61,571 nt of DNA, from NCBI RefSeq assembly GCF_001552255.1, contig NZ_BCQV01000028.1, positions 1 to 61,571 of the forward strand. The letters run 5' to 3'. The DNA comes from Alicyclobacillus shizuokensis NBRC 103103. Its GTDB lineage: Bacteria; Bacillota; Bacilli; Alicyclobacillales; Alicyclobacillaceae. Below are positions 23,996 through 32,330 of the stretch, piece after piece. The translations under genes and the position numbers were made by a program. Numbering within the stretch: position 1 is the first letter of the stretch; every line of letters begins with the position of its first letter. A model generated the notes under the pieces. The model ran no database searches. It was not told the origin of the DNA and saw nothing but the letters and a program-made list of their open reading frames with translations.

Positions 23996-24427
23996 CTACA
24001 ACATGTGCGACCATGCCACGGCACCCAGAGTACCCAGTAGAATATACGGTGCCACCGCTATCCTTGCTCTTTGTCGTCTGATTACAGGTAACAGAAAACG
24101 CATGAGCACGAGCGCGTTGGTGACCGCAAAGGCAAGTAGAACCACGGAGGGGCCAAAAATGGCCCCAATCATGCCGTATAAAAGAGTGTCTCCCCATCCC
24201 ATGCGAAGGAATAAAGAGAAGGTCGCCCCCAAAAAGAGCCCTAAGGCAATCCCGGCCAAGGACCACCACAACCCACGCCAACCACCGAATACCACCGCCA
24301 ATACCATCCCGGAAGTTCCGCCCACTAATACGACAGGTAGCGAAATGGTGTAACTCATCCGGTCTTCCACGGCGGCCACGCCCAACGCAATCAAGCCGAC
24401 GAGCACGGTAAGCACAAACCTAAGCAT
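23996..24427 (-). CDS. tadV: Prepilin peptidase, TadV/CpaA-like
   Basis: A 143-residue membrane protein with about five or six transmembrane segments and the two aspartates of A24 peptidases: VAAVEDRMSYTISLP near residue 21 and GWGDTLLYGMIGA (the GxGD motif) near residue 78. It has no methylase domain, as in Tad-system peptidases. It would trim the Flp-like pilins and TadE-like pseudopilins encoded upstream. It overlaps the GT-C-like gene by 8 bases. Confidence 0.85.
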   Translation of the reverse strand: MLRFVLTVLVGLIALGVAAVEDRMSYTISLPVVLVGGTSGMVLAVVFGGWRGLWWSLAGIALGLFLGATFSLFLRMGWGDTLLYGMIGAIFGPSVVLLAFAVTNALVLMRFLLPVIRRQRARIAVAPYILLGTLGAVAWSHML

Positions 24428-25865
24428 GAGCGAGAGCTTCCTTTCGGACGAACACGTCGTAATGCTTGCCTTGATATACCGTTTTCCAGTCCGGCGATGT
24501 CTTCAACAGTTCCACTAGTGGCGCGCTTTTGTTCATCAGAACGTAATCGACTCCCTTCGCCCGCAGGTCCCTAAGCGTCCCGGGCCTCGCGTATTCCGAA
24601 TCGTAGTAGGTCTTCATGACTCCATTTGATAGGTACAATTCGGTTCGTCCGTCCACACTGGCTGGCACACCTGCAGCTTCGAGCGTGCCTCCGAGGTCAT
24701 AGTCGTTCCACAACCGCCAGCTTGGGTGTTCTCGGTGGAGTTCTTCAACAACCTGTACAGCTTTTGGATATAACACCGGCGCCGCATGCGAACGCAGGGT
24801 GCCATGCACAGTAAGACCTTCCCGCACAAAAAAGCCAGTCATCCCAAGCACCAATCCGAAAGCCAATGGCCGACTCCAAGCCTGAAAGGGGAGCCTCGGA
24901 AACGATGCGCTTGGAGCCAAAAACCAAGGCAAGGCGATCAGGAAATACGAGCCGAAACGAACGGCGTGTAAGAACATCACGAGAATGCCCACAGACCACA
25001 CAGTCCGGAAGAAGCTCACAGGCTCCTTGGAAGACAACCGGGCGACAATACCCGTACCCAGTGCGACGATGGCCGCGGCGGTATACCACTCAGTCGCTAC
25101 GGGTGGTTGCCATTCCATGATGTATTGAGAGACATGGGACCTTACTGACAACCAGACTGTAAAGGAGTACAAGTGCCAGTCCTGCGGGTTGAACAGGCTC
25201 ACCACAATCAGCCCCACAGCGGTTATCAGCAGGGGTCGAGCTTGTCTCCTTTGCGGCCGATGACGAATCCATCCCCAGTCCCAGTCCGGTATGAGATCGG
25301 CCACACCGGCCCACACGACCAACCCAATGCCAAGAATGAACGAGCCATGTAGGTTCACCCATGCGAGCATCATTGGCAACAACCAAACGAGATGGCGTAC
25401 CTTTGCATCGTCGCGGAACCGTTCCACCTGCATCACAAACAGCGCAAACAGCAGATAGGAGAACGTTTCCGCTCGAATCTGATCCCAAGGCAGGGAGAGA
25501 ACTGCCAGTACAAAGGCGATGACACGCGGATACGCCGCGCGGTGACGTTCCAATAGCTCCGCCAATGTCCACCAGGTGCCTGTGGAGATGAGTGCCATCA
25601 TGCCAACGACACCGCGAATCCCGAGCCAATGGTCAGCTAGGTAGAGTAGTACCTCGCACCCCCACTCTTGCGGCGTCCATGCTTGTCCATAGGCGGTCCA
25701 AGTCCAATAATCCTGGTGGGGAATCTGATGGTGTACAACGATCCACTCTCCGATGAGATTCGACCAAATCGGATCCTCGATGGAAAAGGGAATGTTGTAC
25801 CATCCCACGAATAGGGCCAAAAGAGCCGCCCCAAAGGCAGCTCTTCTCAACGGACGACTTACCAT
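24420..25865 (-). CDS. Polytopic GT-C-like membrane protein
   Basis: A 481-residue protein with about 9-11 transmembrane helices. The first large loop has DPIWSNLIGEWIVVHHQIPH and then WTPQEWGCEVL, the pattern common in GT-C-type lipid-linked sugar transferases. The C-terminal soluble part (WRLWNDYDLGGTLEAAGVPA, then DGRTELY) is shared with a widespread family of bacterial membrane proteins without assigned function. In a pilus operon it could glycosylate pilins or surface proteins, but this is inference. It overlaps parM by 7 bases at its start. Confidence 0.6.
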   Translation of the reverse strand: MVSRPLRRAAFGAALLALFVGWYNIPFSIEDPIWSNLIGEWIVVHHQIPHQDYWTWTAYGQAWTPQEWGCEVLLYLADHWLGIRGVVGMMALISTGTWWTLAELLERHRAAYPRVIAFVLAVLSLPWDQIRAETFSYLLFALFVMQVERFRDDAKVRHLVWLLPMMLAWVNLHGSFILGIGLVVWAGVADLIPDWDWGWIRHRPQRRQARPLLITAVGLIVVSLFNPQDWHLYSFTVWLSVRSHVSQYIMEWQPPVATEWYTAAAIVALGTGIVARLSSKEPVSFFRTVWSVGILVMFLHAVRFGSYFLIALPWFLAPSASFPRLPFQAWSRPLAFGLVLGMTGFFVREGLTVHGTLRSHAAPVLYPKAVQVVEELHREHPSWRLWNDYDLGGTLEAAGVPASVDGRTELYLSNGVMKTYYDSEYARPGTLRDLRAKGVDYVLMNKSAPLVELLKTSPDWKTVYQGKHYDVFVRKEALAHA

Positions 25866-27193
25866 GCGGCACGCCCTTCTCGAAAACGAGCCGGGATGTG
25901 TGGTTTATTATGGGACGTGTGCCCGTCGACTCCTATCGCGATGGTTTCCTCCGCTTTTTGCGGTTCCACCTTCGGTTTGGAATCGAACACCGAGGCATTC
26001 GCCAGTGTCGGTTTTTCCGCGGCCTTAGTAGGTTCCTGGGTCCGCTCCTCAGATCCTTGTACAGGCGGCTCTGGGGCAGATGAGGATGCGTCTGGCTTGG
26101 CCAAACTGTGATCCGTCCCCGTCTCGGGATGAACCTTGGCCTGTAGTGAAGAAGATGTTACAGGCTGTCTGTCCAGATTCCGACTCTCGTCAGCGATGTG
26201 AACCGTAACGGCCTTCAAACATCCTCTGGCATTGGCCCACTGTGCGTCCTTCACGAACACCTCATGGGGGTGAAATCCGGCCAATGCCTGACCGAGCGCC
26301 TGTGCCCCACCCCCGATCCAAAACACGGCGCGCACTCGGTTGCGTTTCGAGCCCCACAAGTCAGCTACTTGGGACTGAATACTGCGAGCGAGGGCCAGTC
26401 TCGCTTCGGTCACTTCGTCCTCGAAGCTCCACGTCCGGTTGTTGTAAAAAATGGAACCTCGCTCCAACGCCCGGTCGGCCAGATCCGGCTCCAGCATCTC
26501 TCCGGTCTTCGTTTCAAAGGCCCGACGAATGGCCACCGTCAAGTCCCTGGTGCCATGAGGGAGAGTGCCGGAGAGTTCTTCATGAATCAGCATCTCTGAG
26601 CCCGATACCTCGATCACCACCACGTCTGTGGTGTCTCCGCCGATGTCGACCACGGCGATGTATCCGTCCTCGTCTGCGAACTCTGGATGTTCCGGCGCCA
26701 AGGCGTAAGCGGCCACCAAGCTCTGGGGATAGGTCTTCACCGATCGGATCGTGAGGTGTTTTCGTTCTCCATCCACGATCTCGAGATCCTTTTGCGCCCC
26801 CTGGAGTCGCGCGGCGAAGTCCGACTGGACGACAGGATATTGGGAGTACGGGAAGTCAATCACCAGGTCCACCGGTTCTTCCGGTCGGGCGAGGAATCCC
26901 AGCGCCGCCCATACCAGCACCTCCGCAGATTCACTAGCAAACCGGTCTCGTCCGAATACGTACTCCGGCAAAGCTCCAAATCGCTCCGCCATCTTGCCGA
27001 CGTACACATCTCTCGTCTTATCGTCTTCAAATAACCTCACTTGAAGGACATCCTCAGGTTTTGACGGCTTGCCGGAAAGAGAGTACACAGTCCGGCGGCG
27101 GCCGTTGGCCACTACAGACCGGAACATCACCTTATCTCCTGTCTCTGACATGGCCTTCACGTACCGATTGCCCAAGTCCACTGCGATCTTCAT
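25859..27193 (-). CDS. parM: ParM/Alp-like plasmid actin
   Basis: A 444-residue actin-fold ATPase: phosphate 1 loop VDLGNRYVKAMS at the start, phosphate 2 YIAVVDIGGDTTDVVVIEV near residue 190, adenosine motif FWIGGGAQALG near 305. The core is about 330 residues; the last 110 are a proline/serine/lysine-rich tail, longer than usual. ParM filaments push plasmids apart. No adjacent ParR is visible, and a ParA-type system exists at 54.7 kb. Inside the Tad operon it might instead organise the transfer machine. Clear ribosome-binding site GGAGGGGATAAAACC. Confidence 0.85.
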   Translation of the reverse strand: MKIAVDLGNRYVKAMSETGDKVMFRSVVANGRRRTVYSLSGKPSKPEDVLQVRLFEDDKTRDVYVGKMAERFGALPEYVFGRDRFASESAEVLVWAALGFLARPEEPVDLVIDFPYSQYPVVQSDFAARLQGAQKDLEIVDGERKHLTIRSVKTYPQSLVAAYALAPEHPEFADEDGYIAVVDIGGDTTDVVVIEVSGSEMLIHEELSGTLPHGTRDLTVAIRRAFETKTGEMLEPDLADRALERGSIFYNNRTWSFEDEVTEARLALARSIQSQVADLWGSKRNRVRAVFWIGGGAQALGQALAGFHPHEVFVKDAQWANARGCLKAVTVHIADESRNLDRQPVTSSSLQAKVHPETGTDHSLAKPDASSSAPEPPVQGSEERTQEPTKAAEKPTLANASVFDSKPKVEPQKAEETIAIGVDGHTSHNKPHIPARFREGRAAW

Positions 27194-27197
27194 GGTT

Positions 27198-27833
27198 TTA
27201 TCCCCTCCAATTCTTGCTGAATACCTGACTCCAATCCTTGACTTGGTTTTGTGGAAGTGGCCCCGGAATCTCTACCACCTGGCCTTTACTGTTCAAGACG
27301 TACGTGTCCGGTACTCCCGTGATCCATTGGTCTGCTGGCTGGCTGGTCTGAGACGACACCAAGGTGTACACAGGTTCAGTCAGGCCAAGTTTTTTCATGA
27401 CTTGCTGGACCTTTTGGCCGGCTGTTTGGAGCGACTCGCCCTTCTGCGGCCAAGTCACCACGACATCAGGCAGATTCGCATAATTGTGTTGAGTTGACAG
27501 TTGAGAGAGGATGTCCGTATCCCAGTCGGAAACGAACACGATTGGATGGTCTTTAACGCTAAGTGTCAAGGACTTGCCATTGAGATCTCGAACAGGAACC
27601 GCATAGTATTTCTTAGCCGATCCAGACTTTAAGATGCGTTCCCGTTTTTTCAGAGGCCACGGTTTTGGGCTTTTTGAAGTGGACGAAGCAGATGAAGTGG
27701 GCTGTGCTTTCATTTGAGGCGGTGCCGGGGCCGGTTTGTGACTGCCACTGGCGGTAAACCCGAGCACCGTGCCCCCACCCAATAGCAGGACGGCCATCCC
27801 GGCCAGAGCAGCAATCTTGGTTTCCTTGCGCAT
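27198..27833 (-). CDS. Membrane-anchored thioredoxin-fold protein without CXXC
   Basis: A 211-residue protein with an N-terminal transmembrane anchor (about residues 5-28), a proline/serine linker and a C-terminal thioredoxin-like fold (SLTLSVKDHPIVFVSDWDTD, then YTLVSSQTSQPADQWITGVP and DTYVLNSKGQVVEIPG, as in TlpA or conjugal proteins with a cis-proline). The usual CXXC is replaced by DWDT, so it is unlikely to act as a disulfide oxidoreductase. The ribosome-binding site GGAGAGG is paired with CCTCTCC in an 11-bp hairpin, and a TTGCAT box lies just upstream. Confidence 0.6.
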   Translation of the reverse strand: MRKETKIAALAGMAVLLLGGGTVLGFTASGSHKPAPAPPQMKAQPTSSASSTSKSPKPWPLKKRERILKSGSAKKYYAVPVRDLNGKSLTLSVKDHPIVFVSDWDTDILSQLSTQHNYANLPDVVVTWPQKGESLQTAGQKVQQVMKKLGLTEPVYTLVSSQTSQPADQWITGVPDTYVLNSKGQVVEIPGPLPQNQVKDWSQVFSKNWRG

Positions 27834-27842
27834 TCCTTTGCA

Positions 27843-27896
27843 TCTCCTCTCCGTCGAACTCCTTGTCAAGCCCAGTATCGCAAAGCGACGGAGAGG
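27843..27896 (-). promoter_or_regulatory. Ribosome-binding-site hairpin of the thioredoxin-fold gene
   Basis: CCTCTCCGTCG (27886-27896) pairs over 11 bp with CGACGGAGAGG (27846-27856), which carries the Shine-Dalgarno sequence. It begins directly after the TTGCAT box. Confidence 0.7.
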
Positions 27897-27916
27897 AAAA
27901 ATGCAAAATCGATGCA
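27897..27916 (-). promoter_or_regulatory. TTGCAT-N5-TTGCAT box 2
   Basis: CTGCATCGATTTTGCATTTT on the minus strand, 19 bases after the stop of the upstream membrane-protein gene. The first T of the first half-site is changed to C. Confidence 0.65.
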
Positions 27917-27935
27917 GGATTCGTCGTGCTGCTCC

Positions 27936-28631
27936 TCACCGGTTGACCCAGACAAACCCAGACCAGCTCTTCCCGGGATACAACAACCGCTGGCCGAAGC
28001 GGGGAGGGAACCGACCACACCAAGCCTCTTGCAACAGGTGTTGCACGGCATGGTAACCTACCCGCCCAAAACCGCCCGTGTAGGTGACACCGGAAATAGC
28101 GAACTGCCGGGATCGCTCGGCACAATGAAGTGTGATCCTTTCAGCATCCCGTTGTGTCCGACGTATGATCTCGCGATGATCGGACTCAATGGCCTTGAAC
28201 GCTTTTGGTGATACATGCACCTCATAGAGATCGCCCCCGGGGGTGTACCCTGTGAAGCGGCATACGCGGGAACGCAAGGCCGGATGCAGAGGATAGCACG
28301 CCAATAGGGATAGCGTGTAATGTTCCATGGCCCGTGCCCATGCCACCTGAAGCATGAAAGCCAGGAGAAGAATCACTCCCATACTTGCGAGGATTGGTTC
28401 TTGGACGGTCGACGGCGCGAACAATGAGACACCCTCGAGGACTGGCACAGTTAGCAAAAGTACGACTCGTCCGCGAACGCGCAACATCAACCATTCCAAA
28501 AAAGCCATGACGTTGTACAAGGGGCTGTACACGCTAAACAGAAGCGACAACCAGCGGGTCAGCCTGTCGAACCATTGGGCTTCGGCGATGAGATTCCCTT
28601 GCTTTAACCGTGAAGCGGTTGACTTGTACAT
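27936..28631 (-). CDS. Membrane protein of unknown function in the Tad operon
   Basis: A 231-residue protein with two or three transmembrane segments between about residues 25 and 110 and a basic soluble C-terminal half with conserved-looking aromatic and glycine residues (TGGFGRVGYHAVQHLL). I do not recognise it. The ATG at 28631 follows GAGGTGA; it overlaps nothing but starts inside the last codons region of the TadE-like gene. Its place among pilus genes suggests an assembly or anchoring role. Confidence 0.55.
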   Translation of the reverse strand: MYKSTASRLKQGNLIAEAQWFDRLTRWLSLLFSVYSPLYNVMAFLEWLMLRVRGRVVLLLTVPVLEGVSLFAPSTVQEPILASMGVILLLAFMLQVAWARAMEHYTLSLLACYPLHPALRSRVCRFTGYTPGGDLYEVHVSPKAFKAIESDHREIIRRTQRDAERITLHCAERSRQFAISGVTYTGGFGRVGYHAVQHLLQEAWCGRFPPRFGQRLLYPGKSWSGFVWVNR

Positions 28632-28648
28632 CGCGGTCACCTCTTTTT

Positions 28649-29155
28649 CTAACTCACTGTTTGCCCCTGGAGTCCAGCCACCGGTGACACAGTCCACGTA
28701 ATGGGTGGCGGATCCGGAAACGCAGTGTGACCCAATAGACCGACTATCAAATCTGTCGCTGCATAAATACCTTGCGGGGTGTACGATACCGTGACGGTGT
28801 ACTGAGCATGAGCCGGGGAAGGAAAGGACACCTCAGCGCTTTGCACCTGAATGACTTGATCCAAACCAGCTTTTTGTTCCTGGTCCTGAAATACTTGATT
28901 CGCTATGGTAGTTGCCTGACTCACATTTACGTCAGAAGTGAACCCGATTCCGTTTTGTTCCGACACGGTACTGTACTGTGCCTGCGTGGCAGCACTGACT
29001 GCTGCCGCTTTTGCTGCGTCGTATACCAAATTGTGCACATGTACCATTTGATAGGTATCCACGGCAAACCAGATCGCAAACAGGGTCAAGGGGATGGAGA
29101 ACAGCGTGTAGACTACTGTGTCCTCCAGATCCCCGCGAAGTCTCTTTCCCTTCAT
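28649..29155 (-). CDS. tadE: TadE-like pseudopilin
   Basis: A 168-residue protein with a single N-terminal hydrophobic helix (TVVYTLFSIPLTLFAIWFAV) after a short acidic stretch with a glutamate (LEDT), the layout of TadE-type pseudopilins processed by TadV. The rest is a secreted beta-rich domain. The start at 29155 follows AGGAGCTAT and lies eight bases beyond the previous stop. It should be a minor subunit of the pilus. Confidence 0.7.
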   Translation of the reverse strand: MKGKRLRGDLEDTVVYTLFSIPLTLFAIWFAVDTYQMVHVHNLVYDAAKAAAVSAATQAQYSTVSEQNGIGFTSDVNVSQATTIANQVFQDQEQKAGLDQVIQVQSAEVSFPSPAHAQYTVTVSYTPQGIYAATDLIVGLLGHTAFPDPPPITWTVSPVAGLQGQTVS

Positions 29156-29162
29156 ATAGCTC

Positions 29163-30476
29163 CTAATATGCTTCAGCCGTAAACGGCACTTGTGTCCCGT
29201 CACTGAGCGTCACCACCCCGCTTGTGTCGTCGGCACTAGCAGCCTGCACCTGCACCTCGTTGGCAGAAATCTGTGTTTGATTGGAGAGCCCTGTGCCTGT
29301 CACCACGCAGTTGGTCAAGTCCTTCCCGAAGATATCAATGAACTGGCCACCGTCCGCAGTGGGATACATGACAGCTTGGAGATGTTGAGTGTCATCTGAC
29401 CACGTTACGCTGAGATTGTTGCTCAGCGCGATCGCCTGGTCGATTTGGCCCTCCGGACCGTAATAGGCAATATAGCTGTGAGAATCGGGAGTTCCACTGT
29501 TGACCTGAAAAGATGCGGTATCTCCGGATCCTGTCCAAGTCAGATACTGATCATCCGTTGCATCGTAGATTCCCACTCCATTGGTTCCGTCTCCCGGGAT
29601 CGAGCTGCTGGCAACCAGCAGGATGGAAGTTCGAGTCGGGTTGACAGCAGAAGTGTAGTTGACATCGCTTTGTCCACTTTGTTTCCAGCCTAATTGCACG
29701 CTGTATTGGGTTGTGCCGGACGGATTGGCCACAAAATAGTACGTCGTGGATCCGTTCGCCGTATTCACGGTGATCTCACAGTTGTCACCGGGACGGATGA
29801 CCTCGGTGCCTTTATCAAAGTTCTGAATGCCCGAGATCTTGATTTCGTTGTCCTGCCAGCTGCTGTAGGTGATCGCAAGTCCGCTGGTTACCGGGCCTGC
29901 CTGCCATCCCTGGGTATCGTCCTGAAAGGTGAGAAAGTCGCCCATAGTGGTCCCAGGAACCCCGGCCGGCGGAGAACCGAATCCCTGGCCTTGGATGTCC
30001 ATCGTCAGATCCTGCCCGGAAACCTGCAAAGTAACGCTCGTGATTCCGATTTTGCCGGGAGGCGAATCGGTCAACACCGCATGCAGACCATTGTGAGCGT
30101 AGTCGAGCGCCTGAACCCCACCACGGGTGATCGGTATCGTGAGATTCAGCCCGAAGTTCCTTTCCATCGCGCCAAAGACGGGCATATGATAGGTGACCGC
30201 TACGTTCACTTCCTGGTTTTGATCCGTCTTTGTCACCGAGACGTCCGAATTGGGATCAAACAGCCCCCCGGCTGAGGGGAGGGCTGCCTCGATGTTCTGC
30301 ACCACGGCTTGTTTTACGGCGTCAGTGTCGCTGGTAATCGCGGCCGTTGACAGGCCTGCGGAAGCCGCGGCTTCCACCACGTTGGCGGTGTGCTCAAACA
30401 TGAGCAAAAACAAGACCCCGACTAACCCCAAAAGGGTCACGAACGTCCAAAACACGCGTGTGAGCAGGGTATTCAC
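29163..30476 (-). CDS. TadG-like secreted pilus protein
   Basis: A 437-residue protein with one N-terminal transmembrane helix (residues 8-28) and a long extracellular part made mostly of beta strands, with two stretches that look like IPT/TIG-type Ig domains (GKIGITSVTLQVSGQDLTMD, and FIDIFGKDLTNCVVTGTGLS). TadG or a large surface subunit is the best match by position. GTG start after GGTGGTGAAAAACC. Confidence 0.55.
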   Translation of the reverse strand: MNTLLTRVFWTFVTLLGLVGVLFLLMFEHTANVVEAAASAGLSTAAITSDTDAVKQAVVQNIEAALPSAGGLFDPNSDVSVTKTDQNQEVNVAVTYHMPVFGAMERNFGLNLTIPITRGGVQALDYAHNGLHAVLTDSPPGKIGITSVTLQVSGQDLTMDIQGQGFGSPPAGVPGTTMGDFLTFQDDTQGWQAGPVTSGLAITYSSWQDNEIKISGIQNFDKGTEVIRPGDNCEITVNTANGSTTYYFVANPSGTTQYSVQLGWKQSGQSDVNYTSAVNPTRTSILLVASSSIPGDGTNGVGIYDATDDQYLTWTGSGDTASFQVNSGTPDSHSYIAYYGPEGQIDQAIALSNNLSVTWSDDTQHLQAVMYPTADGGQFIDIFGKDLTNCVVTGTGLSNQTQISANEVQVQAASADDTSGVVTLSDGTQVPFTAEAY

Positions 30477-30497
30477 GGTTTTTCACCACCCTTCTAT

Positions 30498-30923
30498 CTA
30501 TTGGGAATACGGCACCCATTCATCCGCCACGCTGCTCACGGTCACGGTCTTGGTGTCCGTTACAGGGAGGGTCGGTCCGGCGAACCCAAACATACGGACA
30601 ATAGGCCCAAACACCGGAACTTCATAGATAACGGAGATTTTCTCCTGCCCCTGCCCCAAGTCCACCACCTGGATATCTTGCGCTGGGTCGAACAGCACCG
30701 TCCCATCGAGTTGAGTCGGCATCTGACTTTCGATGACGGTCTGGGCTTCTTGTACCACGTCCGCGGATTCCGATCCGGTTTGGGCCATTTGTGTTGCCTG
30801 AAAACACGCGGTATCCACCACGGATACCGCGTGCGCCAACGGGACACCGATGACAAAGACCAGGACCACCACCACTAACCACAAGCCTAACGTCAGCATC
30901 TTGGTCAGAAAATCGTCGTCCAT
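30498..30923 (-). CDS. TadE/TadF-like pseudopilin
   Basis: A 141-residue protein with an N-terminal hydrophobic helix (LGLWLVVVVLVFVIGVPLAH) and a beta-rich C-terminal domain that ends VADEWVPYSQ. It resembles the first half of the neighbouring TadG-like protein, suggesting a duplicated pseudopilin family. A GC-rich leader (about 30940-30985) with CCCCCGG/CCGGGGG precedes it. Confidence 0.6.
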   Translation of the reverse strand: MDDDFLTKMLTLGLWLVVVVLVFVIGVPLAHAVSVVDTACFQATQMAQTGSESADVVQEAQTVIESQMPTQLDGTVLFDPAQDIQVVDLGQGQEKISVIYEVPVFGPIVRMFGFAGPTLPVTDTKTVTVSSVADEWVPYSQ

Positions 30924-31006
30924 GTGCACCAACCCTCTCCGAGGTCCCCCGGCGAAATCCCGGGGGATTCCCGGCCGGTCCCAATCTCTTGGTCCCCTTT
31001 GATGCG

Positions 31007-31237
31007 TTAATTCGTCGGGAAGCTGAAATTTTGGGACACTGTGTTCAAGCTGGAGCCAACGGCACCCTTGACCAAACTGATGGCCTCAGGACCAAACACC
31101 AAGAGCACCGCTGCGATGACGGCCACGAAAATCCAGGCCTTACCCGTCATGTCCTCAAGGCTGGCAGGCAACCGTCCCTCACAGACAACCCACCGGAATA
31201 CCTGACGATTGAAAAACCCCTTCATAGCTTGCACCAT
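31007..31237 (-). CDS. flp: Flp-like pilin 1
   Basis: A 76-residue pilin candidate. After a 29-residue leader comes EDMTGKAWIFVAVIAAVLLV and then the glycine/serine-rich tail GAVGSSLNTVSQNF. Flp pilins normally have GATAIEYGL at this place; here the glutamate at +5 after the glycine is missing. It is paralogous to the next gene (about half of the last 48 residues identical). Strong ribosome-binding site GTAGGAGGAATT. Confidence 0.75.
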   Translation of the reverse strand: MVQAMKGFFNRQVFRWVVCEGRLPASLEDMTGKAWIFVAVIAAVLLVFGPEAISLVKGAVGSSLNTVSQNFSFPTN

Positions 31238-31255
31238 ACGTAAATTCCTCCTACA

Positions 31256-31444
31256 TTAGGGAATTTGGAAACGAGACGAAACCGTATCGACACTCGAACC
31301 TAAAACCCCTTGAACCACATGGATTGCGACCGGGCCCAAAACCAAGACAATCGCCACAAGTATGGCCAAAAACAACCAGGCCCTTCCGGTGATATCCTCG
31401 AAAGTGGCCCGAAGGTGATAGAAATCACATTTGCCCGGCCGCAT
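31256..31444 (-). CDS. flp: Flp-like pilin 2
   Basis: A 62-residue pilin candidate with EDITGRAWLFLAILVAIVLV and GVLGSSVDTVSSRF, clearly a duplicate of the neighbouring pilin. It overlaps the end of tadC by 20 bases. Two pilins in tandem may give a mixed or switchable fibre. Confidence 0.75.
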   Translation of the reverse strand: MRPGKCDFYHLRATFEDITGRAWLFLAILVAIVLVLGPVAIHVVQGVLGSSVDTVSSRFQIP

Positions 31445-32228
31445 TTTTCACCAACCCCCATACAAAGAGCATGACATCCAGGATGAACGGACTGACAAAA
31501 AACAACATGAACTTCATGTACACAGCCGTTTTCGTGTTGCGTTGCTTGCTCCCAAGACGCAGAGCATCTTCATGATTGATCTCCGAAATCGCCTGACTCA
31601 GGGTCTCGGAAATCTCGGCCCCGTGCTTAGCGCCTTGTTTGAGCGCTTTCGCCACCACCTCCAATTCCTCACTCGGAGACTGCTGTGCAACAACCTGCAT
31701 AGCCTCCTCGAACGTCATCTGGCTCATCAGAGATCGGGCATCGTGGACAATGCGACGTAGGTGACCTTTGAGGTAGCTTTCCACCAGACGCAAGGCCTGT
31801 ACATTGCTTAATCCGGCGTTGACATAGATTTTTAGCAGCAGAATCATCAACCGCATTTCCGCCGCGATGCTCTTTGCCACCGCCTTGGCCTTGGCCCGAA
31901 CCTGCAAAACCGGGTACAAGAACGCGATGATCCCTAACAGCAGGGCCAGCAGCCAGCTTCCTGTGAACACCCGGATGACTGCAACTGTACCCACACCGAA
32001 CAGCCACTGTTGTTGTTCGAGTCTCTCCGGGGTACGCTTGGAACCAGCCTGTGCAAGCCAACGGGCATAGCGGGGATGGAACCACGCCAAAGGCCATTTC
32101 CTGGGCCGATCCCGAGCCCGGCCGCGGGCTTCAAACGCATCCCGGGTTCTTCTCTGCATGCGCCGGCGTTGCCATTGGTTCTCCCACAGCCACAACAGCC
32201 CGGCTGCGAAGATCAGCACTCCCACCAA
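31425..32228 (-). CDS. tadC: TadC-like pilus platform protein
   Basis: A 267-residue inner-membrane protein of the T2SSF/GspF family: an N-terminal helix, a central soluble domain with the pattern MTFEEAMQVVAQQSPSEELE, then the C-terminal pair of helices (MKFMLFFVSPFILDVMLFVW). It would form the platform with TadB that the ATPase drives. TTG at 32228 is one possible start; CTG at 32243 fits the AAAGGAGGGAT site better and would add five residues. Confidence 0.85.
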   Translation of the reverse strand: MVGVLIFAAGLLWLWENQWQRRRMQRRTRDAFEARGRARDRPRKWPLAWFHPRYARWLAQAGSKRTPERLEQQQWLFGVGTVAVIRVFTGSWLLALLLGIIAFLYPVLQVRAKAKAVAKSIAAEMRLMILLLKIYVNAGLSNVQALRLVESYLKGHLRRIVHDARSLMSQMTFEEAMQVVAQQSPSEELEVVAKALKQGAKHGAEISETLSQAISEINHEDALRLGSKQRNTKTAVYMKFMLFFVSPFILDVMLFVWGLVKNAAGQM

Positions 32229-32309
32229 AATCGCCGTCTGCAGGACATATCCCTCCTTTCATCTGCGTCAAGACTTCACGTCTCCAGCGTCTCAGAAATT
32301 CAGCGCAAA

Positions 32310-32329
32310 AAAATGCAATTTCGATGCAA
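32310..32329 (-). promoter_or_regulatory. TTGCAT-N5-TTGCAT box 3
   Basis: TTGCATCGAAATTGCATTTT on the minus strand, one base after the tadB stop codon and about 70-80 bases before tadC. Confidence 0.7.
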
Positions 32330-32330
32330 C

